Source of the DNA: Legionella fallonii LLAP-10
Lineage (GTDB): Bacteria > Pseudomonadota > Gammaproteobacteria > Legionellales > Legionellaceae
Assembly: GCF_000953135.1 (NCBI RefSeq)
Contig: NZ_LN614827.1
Span: forward strand, 1,517,001 to 1,581,000
DNA: 64,000 nucleotides
Direction of reading: 5' to 3'
Of the stretch, positions 28,222-38,885 are shown piece after piece. The notes under the pieces were generated by a model. That model searched no databases, was not told the DNA's origin, and saw only the letters and a program-made list of their open reading frames with translations. The first letter of the stretch is position 1. Each line of letters opens with the position of its first letter. Made by a program: the position numbers and the translations under genes.

Positions 28222-28252
28222 CAATGTCGGGCAAGTTGTTGCCCGGCCTATG
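28222..28252. repeat. Dispersed palindromic repeat, best-preserved copy
   Basis: cgggcaa (28228-28234) and ttgcccg (28239-28245) form a perfect 7-base stem with loop gttg. With the flanks aatgt and gccta it matches the copies near 13859, 36868 and 38935. It lies between convergent relA and the DUF498 gene, where it may act as a bidirectional RNA hairpin. Confidence 0.65.
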
Positions 28253-28277
28253 TGTCGGCTACGTCATTAATAATGAT

Positions 28278-28643
28278 CTACAAAATAAATCCAGCTACAA
28301 CAATACGATGCTCACTGAGTAAAACATTATAAGTACGACATGCCGCACCAACAGACATGCACTCAATGCCTATACGATGCTGTGATAATTCACTAATTAT
28401 TGCTAAAGGAGGAAATTTACCTGTATTTTTATGACCAATAATGATAAGTTCAGGATTAAATTTTAATAATAAGTCAAGATAATGAGCATCAATGTCTTCA
28501 ATGTTATTAATTGATAAATCGGTAATGATTTCTTTTGGGGAAACTATTAAACTATTTTCGTAAATAATGGAGTTAATCTGAATCTTCTTATCACTGTAGG
28601 CCTGAACTGCATGACGTTCTGCTGCTTCTAAATTGATATGCAT
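28278..28643 (-). CDS. Mth938-like (DUF498) domain protein
   Basis: A 121-residue protein of the Mth938/NDUFAF3 family: YENSLIVSP, LLLKFNPELIIIGHKNTGKFPP, and the IECMSVGAACRTYNVL motif. The human homologue NDUFAF3 helps assemble respiratory complex I; the bacterial proteins have no proven activity. It lies alone on the minus strand between relA and alaC, 59 bases from the divergent alaC start. Confidence 0.85.
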   Translation of the reverse strand: MHINLEAAERHAVQAYSDKKIQINSIIYENSLIVSPKEIITDLSINNIEDIDAHYLDLLLKFNPELIIIGHKNTGKFPPLAIISELSQHRIGIECMSVGAACRTYNVLLSEHRIVVAGFIL

Positions 28644-28702
28644 GATTTAAAAATTTCATTAAATTATAGTGGTTAACAGAGTATATCACAGAGGTAAATA
28701 TA

Positions 28703-29896
28703 ATGAGTCAATTTCCACGCATCAAACGCTTGCCCCCTTATGTATTTAACACCATAAATCAACTCAAAGTTGAAGCGAGAGCGCGTGGGGAAGATATCAT
28801 TGATTTTGGAATGGGAAATCCTGATCAGCCAACACCCCCCCATATAGTAAATAAATTAATAGAGGTAGCTCAACGACCTGATACCCATCGATATTCTATG
28901 TCTAAAGGAATCCCTCGGCTGAGACGGGCTATGGCCGGTTGGTACCATCGTAATTATGACGTTCACTTAAATAGTGAAACCCAAATATTGGCAACTATTG
29001 GTTCAAAAGAAGGGTTGGCTCATTTAGCTTTGGCTATCAGTGGTCCTGGAGATACCGTCTTGGTTCCTGATCCAGCCTATCCTATTCATACCTATGGTTT
29101 TATTATTGCCGGAGCCAATGTAAAACAAGTTCCTTTAATCGATGAAACTCAGTTTTTATCTGCAGTTGAAGAGGCAATCACTCAAACCTGGCCCAAGCCT
29201 AAAGCTTTAGTCATTAATTTTCCGGCTAATCCCAGTACTCATTGCGTCGAGTATTCCTTTTTCGAAAAAGTTGTGGATTTGGCAAAACGTCATCAAATCT
29301 GGATTATCCACGATTTAGCCTATGCCGACATTGTTTTTGATGGCTATAAAGCTCCTTCTATATTGCAGGTTCCCGGGGCTATCGATGTTGCAATTGAAAC
29401 TTATTCTATGTCCAAGTCCTACAATATGCCTGGTTGGCGTGTAGGTTTTGCCTGCGGTAATGAGGAATTGGTTGCTGCTCTTACTCGAATTAAATCTTAT
29501 TTGGATTATGGAACATTCACTCCCATACAAGTAGCAGCCATTACCGCTTTAGAGGGTTCAGATGATTGCGTGAAAGAAATTAGAGAACTCTATGAGCGAA
29601 GACGCGATATTTTATGTGATGGATTAAATGAGATTGGTTGGACAGTAACAAAACCCAAAGCAACTATGTTTGTTTGGGCTCCCATCCCGTCCCATTATGC
29701 TTCTATGGGATCATTAGAGTTTACTAAGTATTTATTAAAAGAGGCTCAAGTTGCGGTATCTCCAGGAATCGGTTTTGGCCAGCAAGGAGATACTTATGTA
29801 CGCTTTGGTCTCATAGAAAATAAAGATCGCATGCGCCAAGCACTAAGAAATCTAAAAGCATTATTCAAGCGAGACGGCTTGCTTAAGGCTATTTAG
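28703..29896 (+). CDS. alaC: Glutamate-pyruvate (alanine) aminotransferase AlaC
   Basis: A 397-residue class I/II pyridoxal-phosphate aminotransferase. The N terminus [17 protein letters not shown] and [12 protein letters not shown] are diagnostic of the AlaC (YfdZ) branch. The PLP lysine lies in [12 protein letters not shown], the stacking tyrosine region is [10 protein letters not shown], and NFPANPSTH provides the cofactor aspartate/asparagine region. A good AGAGG site precedes the ATG. The rpfE-like gene begins one base after the stop. Confidence 0.9.
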   Translation: MSQFPRIKRLPPYVFNTINQLKVEARARGEDIIDFGMGNPDQPTPPHIVNKLIEVAQRPDTHRYSMSKGIPRLRRAMAGWYHRNYDVHLNSETQILATIGSKEGLAHLALAISGPGDTVLVPDPAYPIHTYGFIIAGANVKQVPLIDETQFLSAVEEAITQTWPKPKALVINFPANPSTHCVEYSFFEKVVDLAKRHQIWIIHDLAYADIVFDGYKAPSILQVPGAIDVAIETYSMSKSYNMPGWRVGFACGNEELVAALTRIKSYLDYGTFTPIQVAAITALEGSDDCVKEIRELYERRRDILCDGLNEIGWTVTKPKATMFVWAPIPSHYASMGSLEFTKYLLKEAQVAVSPGIGFGQQGDTYVRFGLIENKDRMRQALRNLKALFKRDGLLKAI

Positions 29897-29897
29897 C

Positions 29898-30707
29898 ATG
29901 GATGTAGTTATTAATTCGGATTGCAGTTTCATTCCGGAACATTCAAAACCATTGATGTCTGAGGGAACGGTCTCTCTAAACTTTTTGCAATGTCTCGGCC
30001 ATGACCCGTTCGATCCTCCTTTAGCGGATATGTTAAGTCATTCTTTGCAACTGGAGGAGAAATGGTGGGTTCTAAGTCCTATCAGTTGGCAAGCGACTCA
30101 TAATGATGCAATGATCGTTGCGGCGAATAAAGAATTGCATCTTAATGAGGAAACATCGAAATATTGGTTTCAACTGTATGCTGATTATTTAGCAGATGAG
30201 GATATTAAGCTTCATTATTACGATGCAGAAACTTGGCTATTGCACGTCGCCAATAGACCAATGATCAAGGCCAAGCCGGTTCACAAGTTGTTGAGCCGTT
30301 CTTTGATGCCTGAATTAGAGCAATTAGACTCCAGCATGTATTGGCAAAAATTTTTTACTGAAGGACAGATGTTTTTTGCTTCACAACCGGCTCAATCAGT
30401 GATAAATGGAGTGTGGTTGTGGGGTGGGGCTCCCTTATCTGGTAAAAGTGCAGTAACGGTTTGTGCTGATGAACAATTGATTTCTATGGCTAAAGTTTGC
30501 TCTGACAAGGTAACCCTTTATCACCCATCCGTATCACTAAAACAATATTCTATTTTATTAGTAAGCCATATGGACATCTTGAGTAAACAACATCAAGAAG
30601 AACTAAAGAAAATATCTGCTCACTGGTATTGGAATAATACTGCTTACACTAGTGGTGAGCTTAACTGGTTTACTCGTCTTTGGAGCGCCCTGACTCATGC
30701 TTATTAA
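29898..30707 (+). CDS. RpfE-like protein of unknown function
   Basis: A 269-residue protein with the features of the RpfE/COG4255 family (sometimes misnamed phosphoglycerate mutase). The central LLSRSLMPELEQLDSSMYW...EGQMFF segment and the NGVWLWGGAPLSGK stretch are the best conserved parts. Its biochemical role is not established. It sits between alaC and recJ, overlapping recJ by 11 bases. The rpfE-recJ pairing also exists in Xanthomonas, which supports the family call and suggests a long-standing link. It is soluble, with no signal peptide. Confidence 0.7.
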   Translation: MDVVINSDCSFIPEHSKPLMSEGTVSLNFLQCLGHDPFDPPLADMLSHSLQLEEKWWVLSPISWQATHNDAMIVAANKELHLNEETSKYWFQLYADYLADEDIKLHYYDAETWLLHVANRPMIKAKPVHKLLSRSLMPELEQLDSSMYWQKFFTEGQMFFASQPAQSVINGVWLWGGAPLSGKSAVTVCADEQLISMAKVCSDKVTLYHPSVSLKQYSILLVSHMDILSKQHQEELKKISAHWYWNNTAYTSGELNWFTRLWSALTHAY

Positions 30708-32436
30708 ACAACGTATACTACCTGCTGTATCTTTGAATTTACCTAATACTCCTGATGTATTAAAGCGTATTTATGCAGCTAGAGGTATTTCTGATGAGTC
30801 TCAGCTAGATAAGCAATTACAGACCTTGCTTCCTTTCAATACCCTCAAAGGGATTAATGAAGCGTGCGCACGATTGGAAATTGCCTTACGTGCTCAGCAG
30901 CGTATTCTCATTATTGGTGATTTTGACGCTGATGGGGCAACATCAACTGCTGTAGCCATCACCGCTTTACGAGCTATGGGGGCTCAATTTGTTGAGTATT
31001 TAGTACCTAATCGTTTTGAATTTGGATATGGTTTAACTCCAGCTATAGTCGAGGTTGCAAGTAAATGGCAACCGCACTTAATTATTACCGTTGATAATGG
31101 AATTGCTAGTTTTGATGGGGTTGAAACCGCAAATCAATTGGGAATAGACGTATTGATTACGGATCATCATTTGCCGGCAGAAACAGTACCTAATGCCTGT
31201 GCTATCGTGAATCCCAATCAGCAAGACTGTCCATTTTCTAGTAAATCTATAGCAGGCGTTGGTGTTATTTTTTATGTAATGCTTGCTTTGCGCAGGCATC
31301 TTAGCAACAACGATTGGTTTGAGGAGATGGATATACCCGAACCTAATATGGCTAGTTTTCTTGATTTGGTTGCGTTAGGGACGGTCGCAGATGTCGTGGG
31401 CCTGGATCAAAATAATAGGATTCTAGTCAATCAAGGCATGGCGAGAATACGTCAAGGTTTATGTCGTGAGGGTATTAAAGCACTGATTGAAATATCAGGT
31501 AAAGAGTGTTCTCGTTTAAGAGAATCTGATCTTGGATTTGCTGTAGCCCCGCGATTAAATGCAGCAGGGCGATTAGATGACATGGCTTTAGGAATAGAAT
31601 GTCTTATTAGTACAGACAAGCAACAAGCAAGAAACTACAGTAAGCAGCTCGATGAGTTAAATCAAGAACGAAAACAAATCGAAACAGAAATGAAAGAACA
31701 AGCGATGCATGCCTTAGATAAGCTGCATATTAATGTAGATTATAAAAATGATCACTTACCCATCGCACTTTGTCTTTATGATAAAACTTGGCACCAGGGC
31801 GTCATTGGTATTTTAGCCGGAAGGATGAAAGAGCGATATCATAGACCAGTTATTGCATTTGCTTTAGTCAATGGCCATGAGTTGAAGGGATCCGCTCGTT
31901 CTGTCCCTGATTTAAATATCAGAGATGTATTAGCTGCAGTAGATAAAGATTATCCTGGATTAATTACAAAGTTTGGCGGCCATGCCATGGCTGCAGGTTT
32001 AAGTATTGATATTAAATCGCTTGATGATTTTCGTAATGCCTTTGTTGCTGAAGTGAATAAGCATTTGGAGTTATCGCAATGTGAGGGGGAAATTCTGACG
32101 GATGGTCCACTGCAACCGGAGGAGTTTAATTTGGAAACTGCTCAGCTTCTTCAACAGGCCGGCCCCTGGGGACAACAATTTGCCGAACCTGTTTTTGATA
32201 ATGTTTTTGAAATACTGGATCAACGGCTTGTTGGTCAAAATCATCTGAAAATGACCTTAGTTTCCTCCAAAGGAGGAGAACAAGTTGATGCAATTGCATT
32301 TAACATTGATTTAAAAGCATGGCCCAATCATAGAGCTAAATACATCCATGCGGCTTATAAGTTAGATATTAATTTCTTCCAAGGTAGAACTCGGTTGCAA
32401 TTATTGATTCAAGCGATGAATGTTATTAATCCGTAA
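30697..32436 (+). CDS. recJ: Single-stranded-DNA-specific exonuclease RecJ
   Basis: 5'-3' single-strand DNA exonuclease of recombination and mismatch repair, 579 residues. DHH-family motifs are in order: IIGDFDADGATST, TVDNGIASFDG, TDHHLP, GVGVIFYVMLALR, APRLNAAGRLDDM, and the DHHA1 part HQGVIGILAGRMKERY with GGHAMAAG. The ATG lies inside the end of the rpfE-like gene. A repeat hairpin follows the stop. Confidence 0.95.
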   Translation: MLIKQRILPAVSLNLPNTPDVLKRIYAARGISDESQLDKQLQTLLPFNTLKGINEACARLEIALRAQQRILIIGDFDADGATSTAVAITALRAMGAQFVEYLVPNRFEFGYGLTPAIVEVASKWQPHLIITVDNGIASFDGVETANQLGIDVLITDHHLPAETVPNACAIVNPNQQDCPFSSKSIAGVGVIFYVMLALRRHLSNNDWFEEMDIPEPNMASFLDLVALGTVADVVGLDQNNRILVNQGMARIRQGLCREGIKALIEISGKECSRLRESDLGFAVAPRLNAAGRLDDMALGIECLISTDKQQARNYSKQLDELNQERKQIETEMKEQAMHALDKLHINVDYKNDHLPIALCLYDKTWHQGVIGILAGRMKERYHRPVIAFALVNGHELKGSARSVPDLNIRDVLAAVDKDYPGLITKFGGHAMAAGLSIDIKSLDDFRNAFVAEVNKHLELSQCEGEILTDGPLQPEEFNLETAQLLQQAGPWGQQFAEPVFDNVFEILDQRLVGQNHLKMTLVSSKGGEQVDAIAFNIDLKAWPNHRAKYIHAAYKLDINFFQGRTRLQLLIQAMNVINP

Positions 32437-32452
32437 TAAGTTTTGGGAATTG

Positions 32453-32500
32453 TAGCCTGGATGAAACGAAGTAAAACCTGGACTGCTTCCACTCAGGCTA
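32453..32500. repeat. Intergenic repeat hairpin after recJ
   Basis: tagcctg (32453-32459) and caggcta (32494-32500) are perfect inverted repeats around a 34-base interior containing tggatgaaacgaagtaaaacc. This resembles the small tagcc(c/t)ggatgaa-type repeats scattered in Legionella intergenic DNA; a related gtagcccgggtta string is at about 39234. Confidence 0.5.
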
Positions 32501-32534
32501 TGAAATATCACAGGACATAAGAAACGTATATTTT

Positions 32535-32564
32535 TGTACATACGCTAGGTATATAGGGTATAAT
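32535..32564 (+). promoter_or_regulatory. Promoter of dusA
   Basis: TGTACA (32535-32540, four of six to TTGACA) and a perfect TATAAT (32559-32564) are 18 bases apart. The dusA GTG start lies 30 bases after the -10 box, so the leader is short. Confidence 0.55.
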
Positions 32565-32594
32565 AGTTGCATTAGTGTTAGTTTTAATACCATT

Positions 32595-33611
32595 GTGTCT
32601 CATTCATTACTATCAAAATTATCTATTGCTCCAATGATTGATTGGACCTATGTGCATTTTCGTGTCTTTATGCGATATCTTGCTCCTAATGCATTACTCT
32701 ATACTGAAATGCAAACAACGGGAGCAATAGCAAACAATCCGGGGCGTGCATTATTTTTTCATCATGTTGAGCATCCATTGGCAATTCAATTAGGTGGCTC
32801 GGATCCTAATGCTTTGGCTGAATGTGCCCAAGTCGCAGAGCAGGCTGGATATGATGAAGTAAATCTCAATCTGGGTTGTCCTAGTGATAAAGTTCAAGCG
32901 GGGCGTTTCGGGGCTTGTCTGATGAACGAACCAGAACAGGTTGTCCAATGCATCAAAGCGATAAAAAAAGCCGTCTCTATTCCTGTTACTGCTAAAACAA
33001 GAATAGGTATAGACCATCAGGATAGTTTTGAGTTTTTTAGTGCCTTTGCTCATCGTTTAGTGGATGCTGGGAGCGACAAGCTTATTATTCATGCGCGTAA
33101 AGCTTGGTTAAATGGCTTAAATCCTAAACAAAATAGGACTATTCCACCGGTAAACTATGAGTTCGTTTATAAGTTGAAGCAACAAATGCCTCATATACCA
33201 ATGGTTATTAATGGCAATATTTTAAATAACGAAGAAATTCATTATCACTTAAATTATGTGGATGGTGTAATGGTGGGGCGGTTGGCATGTGATAATCCCT
33301 ATAAAATTGCTGAAATTAATAAGGCTCTTTATCCTGATTCTACCACGCTAACACGTAGTCAATTATGGTTACGATATAAAGAATATTTATTAGATGAATA
33401 TCTGAATAAAGGGGTATCACTGAGCCTATTAGTTAAACCTATGTTTAATTTAGTTCATGGTTTACCGGGCGCAAGTCAGTGGAAAAAAAAGCTAATGCTT
33501 ATTGTTCAGACAAAAAATATTGCTTTATTTGATGAGTTAAGCTCATATTTATTCGATTTAGAATCAAAAGCTACTCGTGATGACTCGCTTTTGCCTGCGT
33601 CACTTGTATGA
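32595..33611 (+). CDS. dusA: tRNA-dihydrouridine(20/20a) synthase
   Basis: FMN-dependent reductase that makes dihydrouridine at positions 20/20a of tRNA. The 338-residue protein has the active-site cysteine in NLNLGCPSDKVQAGRFGACLM (the catalytic Cys is in the GACLM part), HARKAWLNGLNPK, TRIGIDHQDS and the FMN-binding NGNI...DGVMVGR. Length, NPKQNR and the HARKAW motif fit DusA rather than DusB or DusC. The start is GTG with no clear ribosome site, but the conserved LSIAPMIDWT begins only eight residues in, so a later start is unlikely. Confidence 0.9.
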   Translation: MSHSLLSKLSIAPMIDWTYVHFRVFMRYLAPNALLYTEMQTTGAIANNPGRALFFHHVEHPLAIQLGGSDPNALAECAQVAEQAGYDEVNLNLGCPSDKVQAGRFGACLMNEPEQVVQCIKAIKKAVSIPVTAKTRIGIDHQDSFEFFSAFAHRLVDAGSDKLIIHARKAWLNGLNPKQNRTIPPVNYEFVYKLKQQMPHIPMVINGNILNNEEIHYHLNYVDGVMVGRLACDNPYKIAEINKALYPDSTTLTRSQLWLRYKEYLLDEYLNKGVSLSLLVKPMFNLVHGLPGASQWKKKLMLIVQTKNIALFDELSSYLFDLESKATRDDSLLPASLV

Positions 33612-33708
33612 TAAATCATTCAAACCTAAGGTATTCGTGGCATTTTACCTTGAATTCGAGTACATTAATGAGTTTGTTATTTGGAACCTCCAGAGGAATA
33701 TCTAGGCC

Positions 33709-36402
33709 ATGCTGAATACGTTGATTAAAAAGATGTTTGGAAGCCGGAATGAGCGTACATTGCGGCGTATGGAAAAGGCGGTAATGGCCGTCAATGCATT
33801 TGAACCTCAAATGCAAGCGTTAACAGACGCCGAATTGGCAGCAAAAACCGAACATTTTAAAGCACGTTTTGCTCAGGGTGAAAGTCTTGATGAATTGCTT
33901 GCTGAAGCCTTTGCAACAGTAAGAGAAGCATCTATACGCACTTTAGGCTTACGTCATTTTGATGTGCAATTGATTGGCGGTATGGTATTGCATGAAGGTA
34001 ATATCGCTGAAATGCGCACAGGGGAAGGTAAAACATTAGTAGCTACTTTACCTGCTTACCTTAATGCCATTAGTGGCCGGGGTGTCCATATAGTAACAGT
34101 GAATGATTATCTTGCGAAACGAGATAGCCAATGGATGAAACCTGTTTTTGAGTTTTTAGGATTGACCGTAGGCGTTATTTTTCCTGATATGCCTCATGCT
34201 GAGAAAAAAGCCGCTTATAGTGCTGACATAGTGTATGGAACAAATAATGAATATGGATTTGATTATTTGCGCGACAATATGGCATTTAGTCCTGAAGACA
34301 AAGTACAAAGAGAGCTTAATTTTGCCGTAGTCGATGAAGTCGATTCTATTTTAATCGACGAAGCACGTACGCCATTAATTATTTCTGGAGCAGCTGAGGA
34401 CAGTTCCGAATTGTATATCAAGATCAACAAACTAATTCCTCAATTGACGAAACAAGAAGAAGAGGGTGGTGAAGGTGACTATACAATTGATGAGAAGCAA
34501 AAGCAGGCTCATTTAACTGATGCTGGTCATGCGCATATTGAGGAGTTGCTTACTGAAGCTAAACTTCTGGATCCGGGCGAGAGTTTATATCACGCCAGTA
34601 ATATTATGCTAATGCATCATGTTAACGCAGCACTGAAAGCACATGCTATGTTCCATCGTGATATTGACTATATCGTTAAAGACAATCAAGTGGTCATAGT
34701 CGATGAGCATACCGGTCGTACTATGCCTGGTAGACGTTGGTCTGAAGGTTTACACCAAGCGGTTGAAGCTAAAGAAGGGGTAAGCATTCAAAATGAAAAC
34801 CAAACTCTAGCATCAATAACATTCCAGAATTTTTTCAGAATGTATAATAAATTATCTGGAATGACCGGAACTGCTGATACAGAAGCTTATGAGTTCCAAC
34901 AAATTTATAATTTAGAAGTGGTCGTTATACCAACTAATAAACCAATGATGAGAAAAGATGAGGCTGATTTGGTTTATTTGAGTCAGGCGGATAAATACCA
35001 GGCTATCATCCAAGATATTCGTGAATGTAGTGAACGTAAACAACCGGTACTCGTTGGTACAGCATCTATTGAAGCATCGGAATTCTTAAGTCAGCTACTG
35101 AAGAAAGAGAACATCAAGCATCAGGTGCTTAATGCCAAATTCCATGAGAAAGAAGCACAAATTATTGCTGAGGCAGGGCGTCCTGGTTCAGTAACTATTG
35201 CAACTAATATGGCAGGAAGGGGAACAGATATTGTTCTAGGTGGTAGCTTAGCCGCAGATTTGGCTCAATTAGCTGAGACTGCAACTGATGCCGAAAAAGA
35301 AGCAGTAAAACAAACATGGCAAAAACGTCATGATGAAGTATTAAATGCTGGTGGCTTAAGAATTATTGGTTCTGAGCGACATGAGTCTCGTCGTATTGAT
35401 AATCAGTTACGCGGTCGAGCTGGTCGTCAAGGTGATGCAGGAAGCAGCCGTTTCTATTTATCTCTTGAAGATAACCTAATGCGCATTTTTGCATCAGAGC
35501 GAGTAGCTTCTATGATGAAGCGTCTAGGGATGAAACCTGGAGAGCCTATCGAGCATACTCTGGTTACTAAAGCCATTGAAAATGCCCAGAGAAAGCTCGA
35601 AGGCTATCACTTCGACGTCAGAAAGCAGTTGTTGGATTATGATAATGTCGCTAATGATCAACGACAGGTTATTTATACTCAACGTGCCTCAATTATGGGA
35701 ATGTCGGATACAGAAGAGGCAGTTACCATGATGAGAGAGGAAGTAATAAACAACTTAGTTGACACTTATATTCCTCCACAAAGTCTAGAAGATCAATGGG
35801 ATGCTAAAGCATTAAGTGATGTTTTACATGATGAATTTAAAATTAATGCACCTGTGCCAGAATGGATTGATGCAGATCATCATATTCAGCCTGAGCAGAT
35901 CAAAGAAAAGATCCTCGCTTTAGCATTTGAACTTTATGATGAAAAAGTAAGAAGAGCAGGAAGACCGGTACTGTCTCAATTTGAAAAGTCAGTTATTTTA
36001 CAAACTTTGGATAGTCAATGGCGTGAGCATTTAGCTTCTATGGATCAATTACGCCAAGGCATTCACTTGCGAGGATATGCACAGAAAGATCCAAAACAAG
36101 AGTATAAAAAAGAAGCATTTACTTTATTTACCATGATGTTGGATAACTTAAAGTATGATGTTATTAAACTGTTGATGTCTGTGGAGGTTCAAACTGAAGA
36201 AGATGCTAATGCCGTGGAAGAACAACGACGTGCAGAGCAAATTCATAAGATGAGTTTAAATCATGAAGATCCATATGGTGCGAATGACCAACAGCAAGAG
36301 CACACGACCTATAAGCGTCATGAAAAAAAAATAGGTCGTAATGATCCATGCCCTTGTGGTTCTGGCAAAAAATATAAATCCTGTCATGGAAGTCTTTCAT
36401 GA
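33709..36402 (+). CDS. secA: Preprotein translocase ATPase SecA
   Basis: Motor of Sec-dependent protein export. The 897-residue protein has Walker [14 protein letters not shown] (about residues 102-114), [13 protein letters not shown], the [15 protein letters not shown] motif, [19 protein letters not shown], and the C-terminal zinc-binding tail [14 protein letters not shown] used for SecB and lipid contact. An AGAGG site precedes the ATG. The mutT start overlaps the stop by four bases; secA-mutT is the order in E. coli as well. Confidence 0.97.
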   Translation: MLNTLIKKMFGSRNERTLRRMEKAVMAVNAFEPQMQALTDAELAAKTEHFKARFAQGESLDELLAEAFATVREASIRTLGLRHFDVQLIGGMVLHEGNIAEMRTGEGKTLVATLPAYLNAISGRGVHIVTVNDYLAKRDSQWMKPVFEFLGLTVGVIFPDMPHAEKKAAYSADIVYGTNNEYGFDYLRDNMAFSPEDKVQRELNFAVVDEVDSILIDEARTPLIISGAAEDSSELYIKINKLIPQLTKQEEEGGEGDYTIDEKQKQAHLTDAGHAHIEELLTEAKLLDPGESLYHASNIMLMHHVNAALKAHAMFHRDIDYIVKDNQVVIVDEHTGRTMPGRRWSEGLHQAVEAKEGVSIQNENQTLASITFQNFFRMYNKLSGMTGTADTEAYEFQQIYNLEVVVIPTNKPMMRKDEADLVYLSQADKYQAIIQDIRECSERKQPVLVGTASIEASEFLSQLLKKENIKHQVLNAKFHEKEAQIIAEAGRPGSVTIATNMAGRGTDIVLGGSLAADLAQLAETATDAEKEAVKQTWQKRHDEVLNAGGLRIIGSERHESRRIDNQLRGRAGRQGDAGSSRFYLSLEDNLMRIFASERVASMMKRLGMKPGEPIEHTLVTKAIENAQRKLEGYHFDVRKQLLDYDNVANDQRQVIYTQRASIMGMSDTEEAVTMMREEVINNLVDTYIPPQSLEDQWDAKALSDVLHDEFKINAPVPEWIDADHHIQPEQIKEKILALAFELYDEKVRRAGRPVLSQFEKSVILQTLDSQWREHLASMDQLRQGIHLRGYAQKDPKQEYKKEAFTLFTMMLDNLKYDVIKLLMSVEVQTEEDANAVEEQRRAEQIHKMSLNHEDPYGANDQQQEHTTYKRHEKKIGRNDPCPCGSGKKYKSCHGSLS

Positions 36403-36800
36403 AAGTAGCTGTTGCTATTATTACTGATAATCAACAGCGCATTCTGATTACCCAGCGTCCCTCTCATGTTCCTCATGGGGGATACTGGGAGTTTCCTGGT
36501 GGCAAACTTGAAGCTAATGAGCTGGCTGAGCATGCTTTAATTAGGGAAATTAAAGAAGAGGTGGGTATTGAAATACATCGATACCAGTTTCTTGGTCAAA
36601 TTAATCATCAGTATCCTAACAAATTAGTGCAATTACTTATTTTTCATGTAACTCAATTTTCTGGTGAGCCTACTTGCCTTGAAGGACAGCTCAATATGAA
36701 ATGGGTAGAAAAAAACAATTTAAATCCTGACGATTTTCCCGAAGCGAATCAGAAAGTTTTTGACTTAATCCCCAGACTAGAGCTGATTGAGATTGATTAA
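36399..36800 (+). CDS. mutT: 8-oxo-dGTP diphosphatase MutT
   Basis: Nudix hydrolase that cleans 8-oxo-dGTP from the nucleotide pool. The 133-residue protein has the Nudix box [23 protein letters not shown] (about residues 36-58) with REIKEEVG intact, and WEFPGGK before it. Coupled to secA by an ATGA overlap. A degenerate repeat follows. Confidence 0.92.
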   Translation: MKVAVAIITDNQQRILITQRPSHVPHGGYWEFPGGKLEANELAEHALIREIKEEVGIEIHRYQFLGQINHQYPNKLVQLLIFHVTQFSGEPTCLEGQLNMKWVEKNNLNPDDFPEANQKVFDLIPRLELIEID

Positions 36801-36827
36801 TCTGGGTGAAAGAGAAATATAATTGCT

Positions 36828-36900
36828 TCTATGTGAGTGATTTTTCTGAGATGAATTGTGGCGAGGATATTGGATTGGGTAATTTGTTGCCCGACCAACA
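36828..36900. repeat. Dispersed repeat copy, long form
   Basis: ttctatgtgagtgattttt, then gaggatattggattgggtaa and tttgttgcccgacc, align with the segment at 38887-38955 (ttctatgttagtgattttt ... gaagatattttgtcgggtga). The right half carries the ttgcccg arm of the family seen at 28222. The two copies flank the outer-membrane protein and acetyltransferase-like genes as a pair of direct repeats. Confidence 0.55.
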
Positions 36901-37075
36901 AGTTAAGAAAGCCGCTGTCATCCATAGGAGCTTGCGACGAGGGGGTTCTTGAGTATGGCATAATGCGTTTTGTAGAAGATTCTTTGCTATGAAGGGGCTT
37001 TCACTTATAATGGTAACGAACATTGAGCGAGTATCTTTTAAAGACTCTTTATTGATTGAAATGTGAGTAATTTAA

Positions 37076-37882
37076 ATGGATTTTGCATGTAAACGACCCG
37101 TGTATTATCTCGTCTTAATATTCACTTTGATACATTCTGTTATAGCAATAAGTTCTTCTAGTCCTTGTGGCGCTCATGATGATCTGCTTTTATTTATTGA
37201 TAGACCAACTATTGAAGATAATGTTTGTGTAGCTCCTTACAAAGCGATTGTATTAGAAACAGGCTATCAATATCAGAAATTATTAAATCAAGGAACTGAG
37301 CAAAATCTTCCGGAGGCTTTATTACGCATTGGGCTTGCTAATCGGTTTGAATTTAGTGTTTTAATGCCTAATTATATCCATCAAACTATTTTTCCACACC
37401 ATGGTCTTAGTGCAACTTCATTAGGTATTAAGCATGAAATTGCTACAGGGGAAAAGTGGGTTACATCTATGGAAGGATTTGTCATTCTTCCTTCTGGCAG
37501 CGCAGCTTTTGGTAGTCGCAAAACAGGGGCAACAGTTAATAGTCTTTTTGGTTATAATCTAACAGCAGAGTTTAATCTATCTGGTATGCTAGGTGTCAGC
37601 TCACAATCACAACCTATTGACTCTGGTGGACATAGTTATTGGACTGTCAATCCTGATCTTGTCTTATCTTGGTCCACAAACAAAATAAGCTTATTTGCAG
37701 AAATTTATGGTCAGAGCAAAACAGGACCACATGAAGGGAGTGGCTTTAATTCTGATGCAGGAATACTCTATTTGATTAGAAAAAATATAGCGATTGATTT
37801 AGAGGTGGGGCATAGAATTAGCGGCACATTGGGGGGCTTTGATCGTTATATTGGCACAGGAATAAGCATTCAATTTGCTTAA
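37076..37882 (+). CDS. Predicted outer-membrane beta-barrel protein (MetA-pathway/transporter-like)
   Basis: A 268-residue exported protein: signal peptide with hydrophobic core at about residues 10-26, then alternating beta-strand-like segments with glycine-rich turns and a C-terminal Phe-Ala ending (GTGISIQFA). The pattern LETGYQYQK...LPEALLRIGLANRFEFSVLMP is typical of the family annotated as putative MetA-pathway-of-phenol-degradation or transporter barrels. The substrate is unknown. It stands alone between repeats. Confidence 0.65.
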   Translation: MDFACKRPVYYLVLIFTLIHSVIAISSSSPCGAHDDLLLFIDRPTIEDNVCVAPYKAIVLETGYQYQKLLNQGTEQNLPEALLRIGLANRFEFSVLMPNYIHQTIFPHHGLSATSLGIKHEIATGEKWVTSMEGFVILPSGSAAFGSRKTGATVNSLFGYNLTAEFNLSGMLGVSSQSQPIDSGGHSYWTVNPDLVLSWSTNKISLFAEIYGQSKTGPHEGSGFNSDAGILYLIRKNIAIDLEVGHRISGTLGGFDRYIGTGISIQFA

Positions 37883-38040
37883 TATTCAGGTTAAGAGCAG
37901 AGAGCATTTGAAGCATGAAAATATTATTGATTTTTATTTATCACATCGTCGTAATCCCACTTTTTGAAGAAATTCATGCAACAAAATCATAGCGATTAAT
38001 AAGGAATTTAAATGGAATTACAAATTGAAAAGGAGTTTTC

Positions 38041-38760
38041 ATGAAGGAACAAATAGTACTTGCAGAAGAATATACGAGTAAAAAAGAAAAATTAATTGAA
38101 ATTTTAGCGATGTGGATGCAAACCATACAAAAATATAAAGAAGAACATAATAGAAAAAATGAAACTTTGATTTATGCTTGGACCGAAACATTTAAGGCCA
38201 TGATGACCCACTTAAAATCGGAGCGTAATAAGACCGATTGTTTTCTCATTTTAGATAATGATGGGGAATTACAAGGTATTGCATTTGGTGTGAAATTACG
38301 GCGTGGGAATATATCAGATACAATACAAGGTATCTTAAAAAGCTCTTACCATGTATTGGCTATGTTGACTGCTCCGTGGAATATTGTTGGTCGTGCTTTC
38401 ACTCCTAAATCAGAAGAAGCTAATCAGCCTTTTACCGATAAATATAAAAAAATCGGCACTCGATTAATTAGATTGATTGCTAATCACGCTGCGCGAAAGG
38501 ATGTGGTACAACTCGTCGCTGAACCAACACCAATGTTTGATGTTGATGGCTTTTTCCGCGCAACGCTATTTGCTCAGTCCTATGTACAAATAGGTTTAGC
38601 TTATGAGCTATCCCAATCCAAATTTGAAGAAGTTAATACGTTAATAGTGGAAGAAGAGCCTTGTACTAAGGTCTTTGGTGCTTCCTCTAATGCTATAGTG
38701 ATAGAGGACTATCTTCCGCTCTTTACAGACATAGACAATACTCTGAGTTTTAATCGTTAA
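38041..38760 (+). CDS. Hypothetical protein, possible GNAT-fold acyltransferase
   Basis: A 239-residue soluble protein I do not recognise. The segment YKKIGTRLIRLIANHAARKDVVQLVAEPTP looks like the acetyl-CoA-binding loop and helix of a GNAT fold, followed by an aromatic-rich region (FDVDGFFRATLFAQSYVQIGL) that would be the C-terminal half. The N-terminal 60 residues are a lysine- and glutamate-rich helix. The family assignment is weak; no signal peptide or membrane segment is seen. A GGAG site precedes the ATG (aaaaggagttttcATG). Confidence 0.6.
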   Translation: MKEQIVLAEEYTSKKEKLIEILAMWMQTIQKYKEEHNRKNETLIYAWTETFKAMMTHLKSERNKTDCFLILDNDGELQGIAFGVKLRRGNISDTIQGILKSSYHVLAMLTAPWNIVGRAFTPKSEEANQPFTDKYKKIGTRLIRLIANHAARKDVVQLVAEPTPMFDVDGFFRATLFAQSYVQIGLAYELSQSKFEEVNTLIVEEEPCTKVFGASSNAIVIEDYLPLFTDIDNTLSFNR

Positions 38761-38885
38761 GTCACGTTTTTATTCGAGCAGGGCGATCAATGGGGAAGAA
38801 GTAGTAGCTTGGTTGCTTGGTTGCAAGCCACTAGGCTACGCATGCTTTGCACGACTTTATAATAAAGCAGCCAGAGATATAGGAC

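Noticed and set aside
28119-28322. 67-codon plus-strand frame after relA
   Set aside because: It covers the relA end and a palindromic repeat and overlaps the DUF498 gene end; no coding signal.
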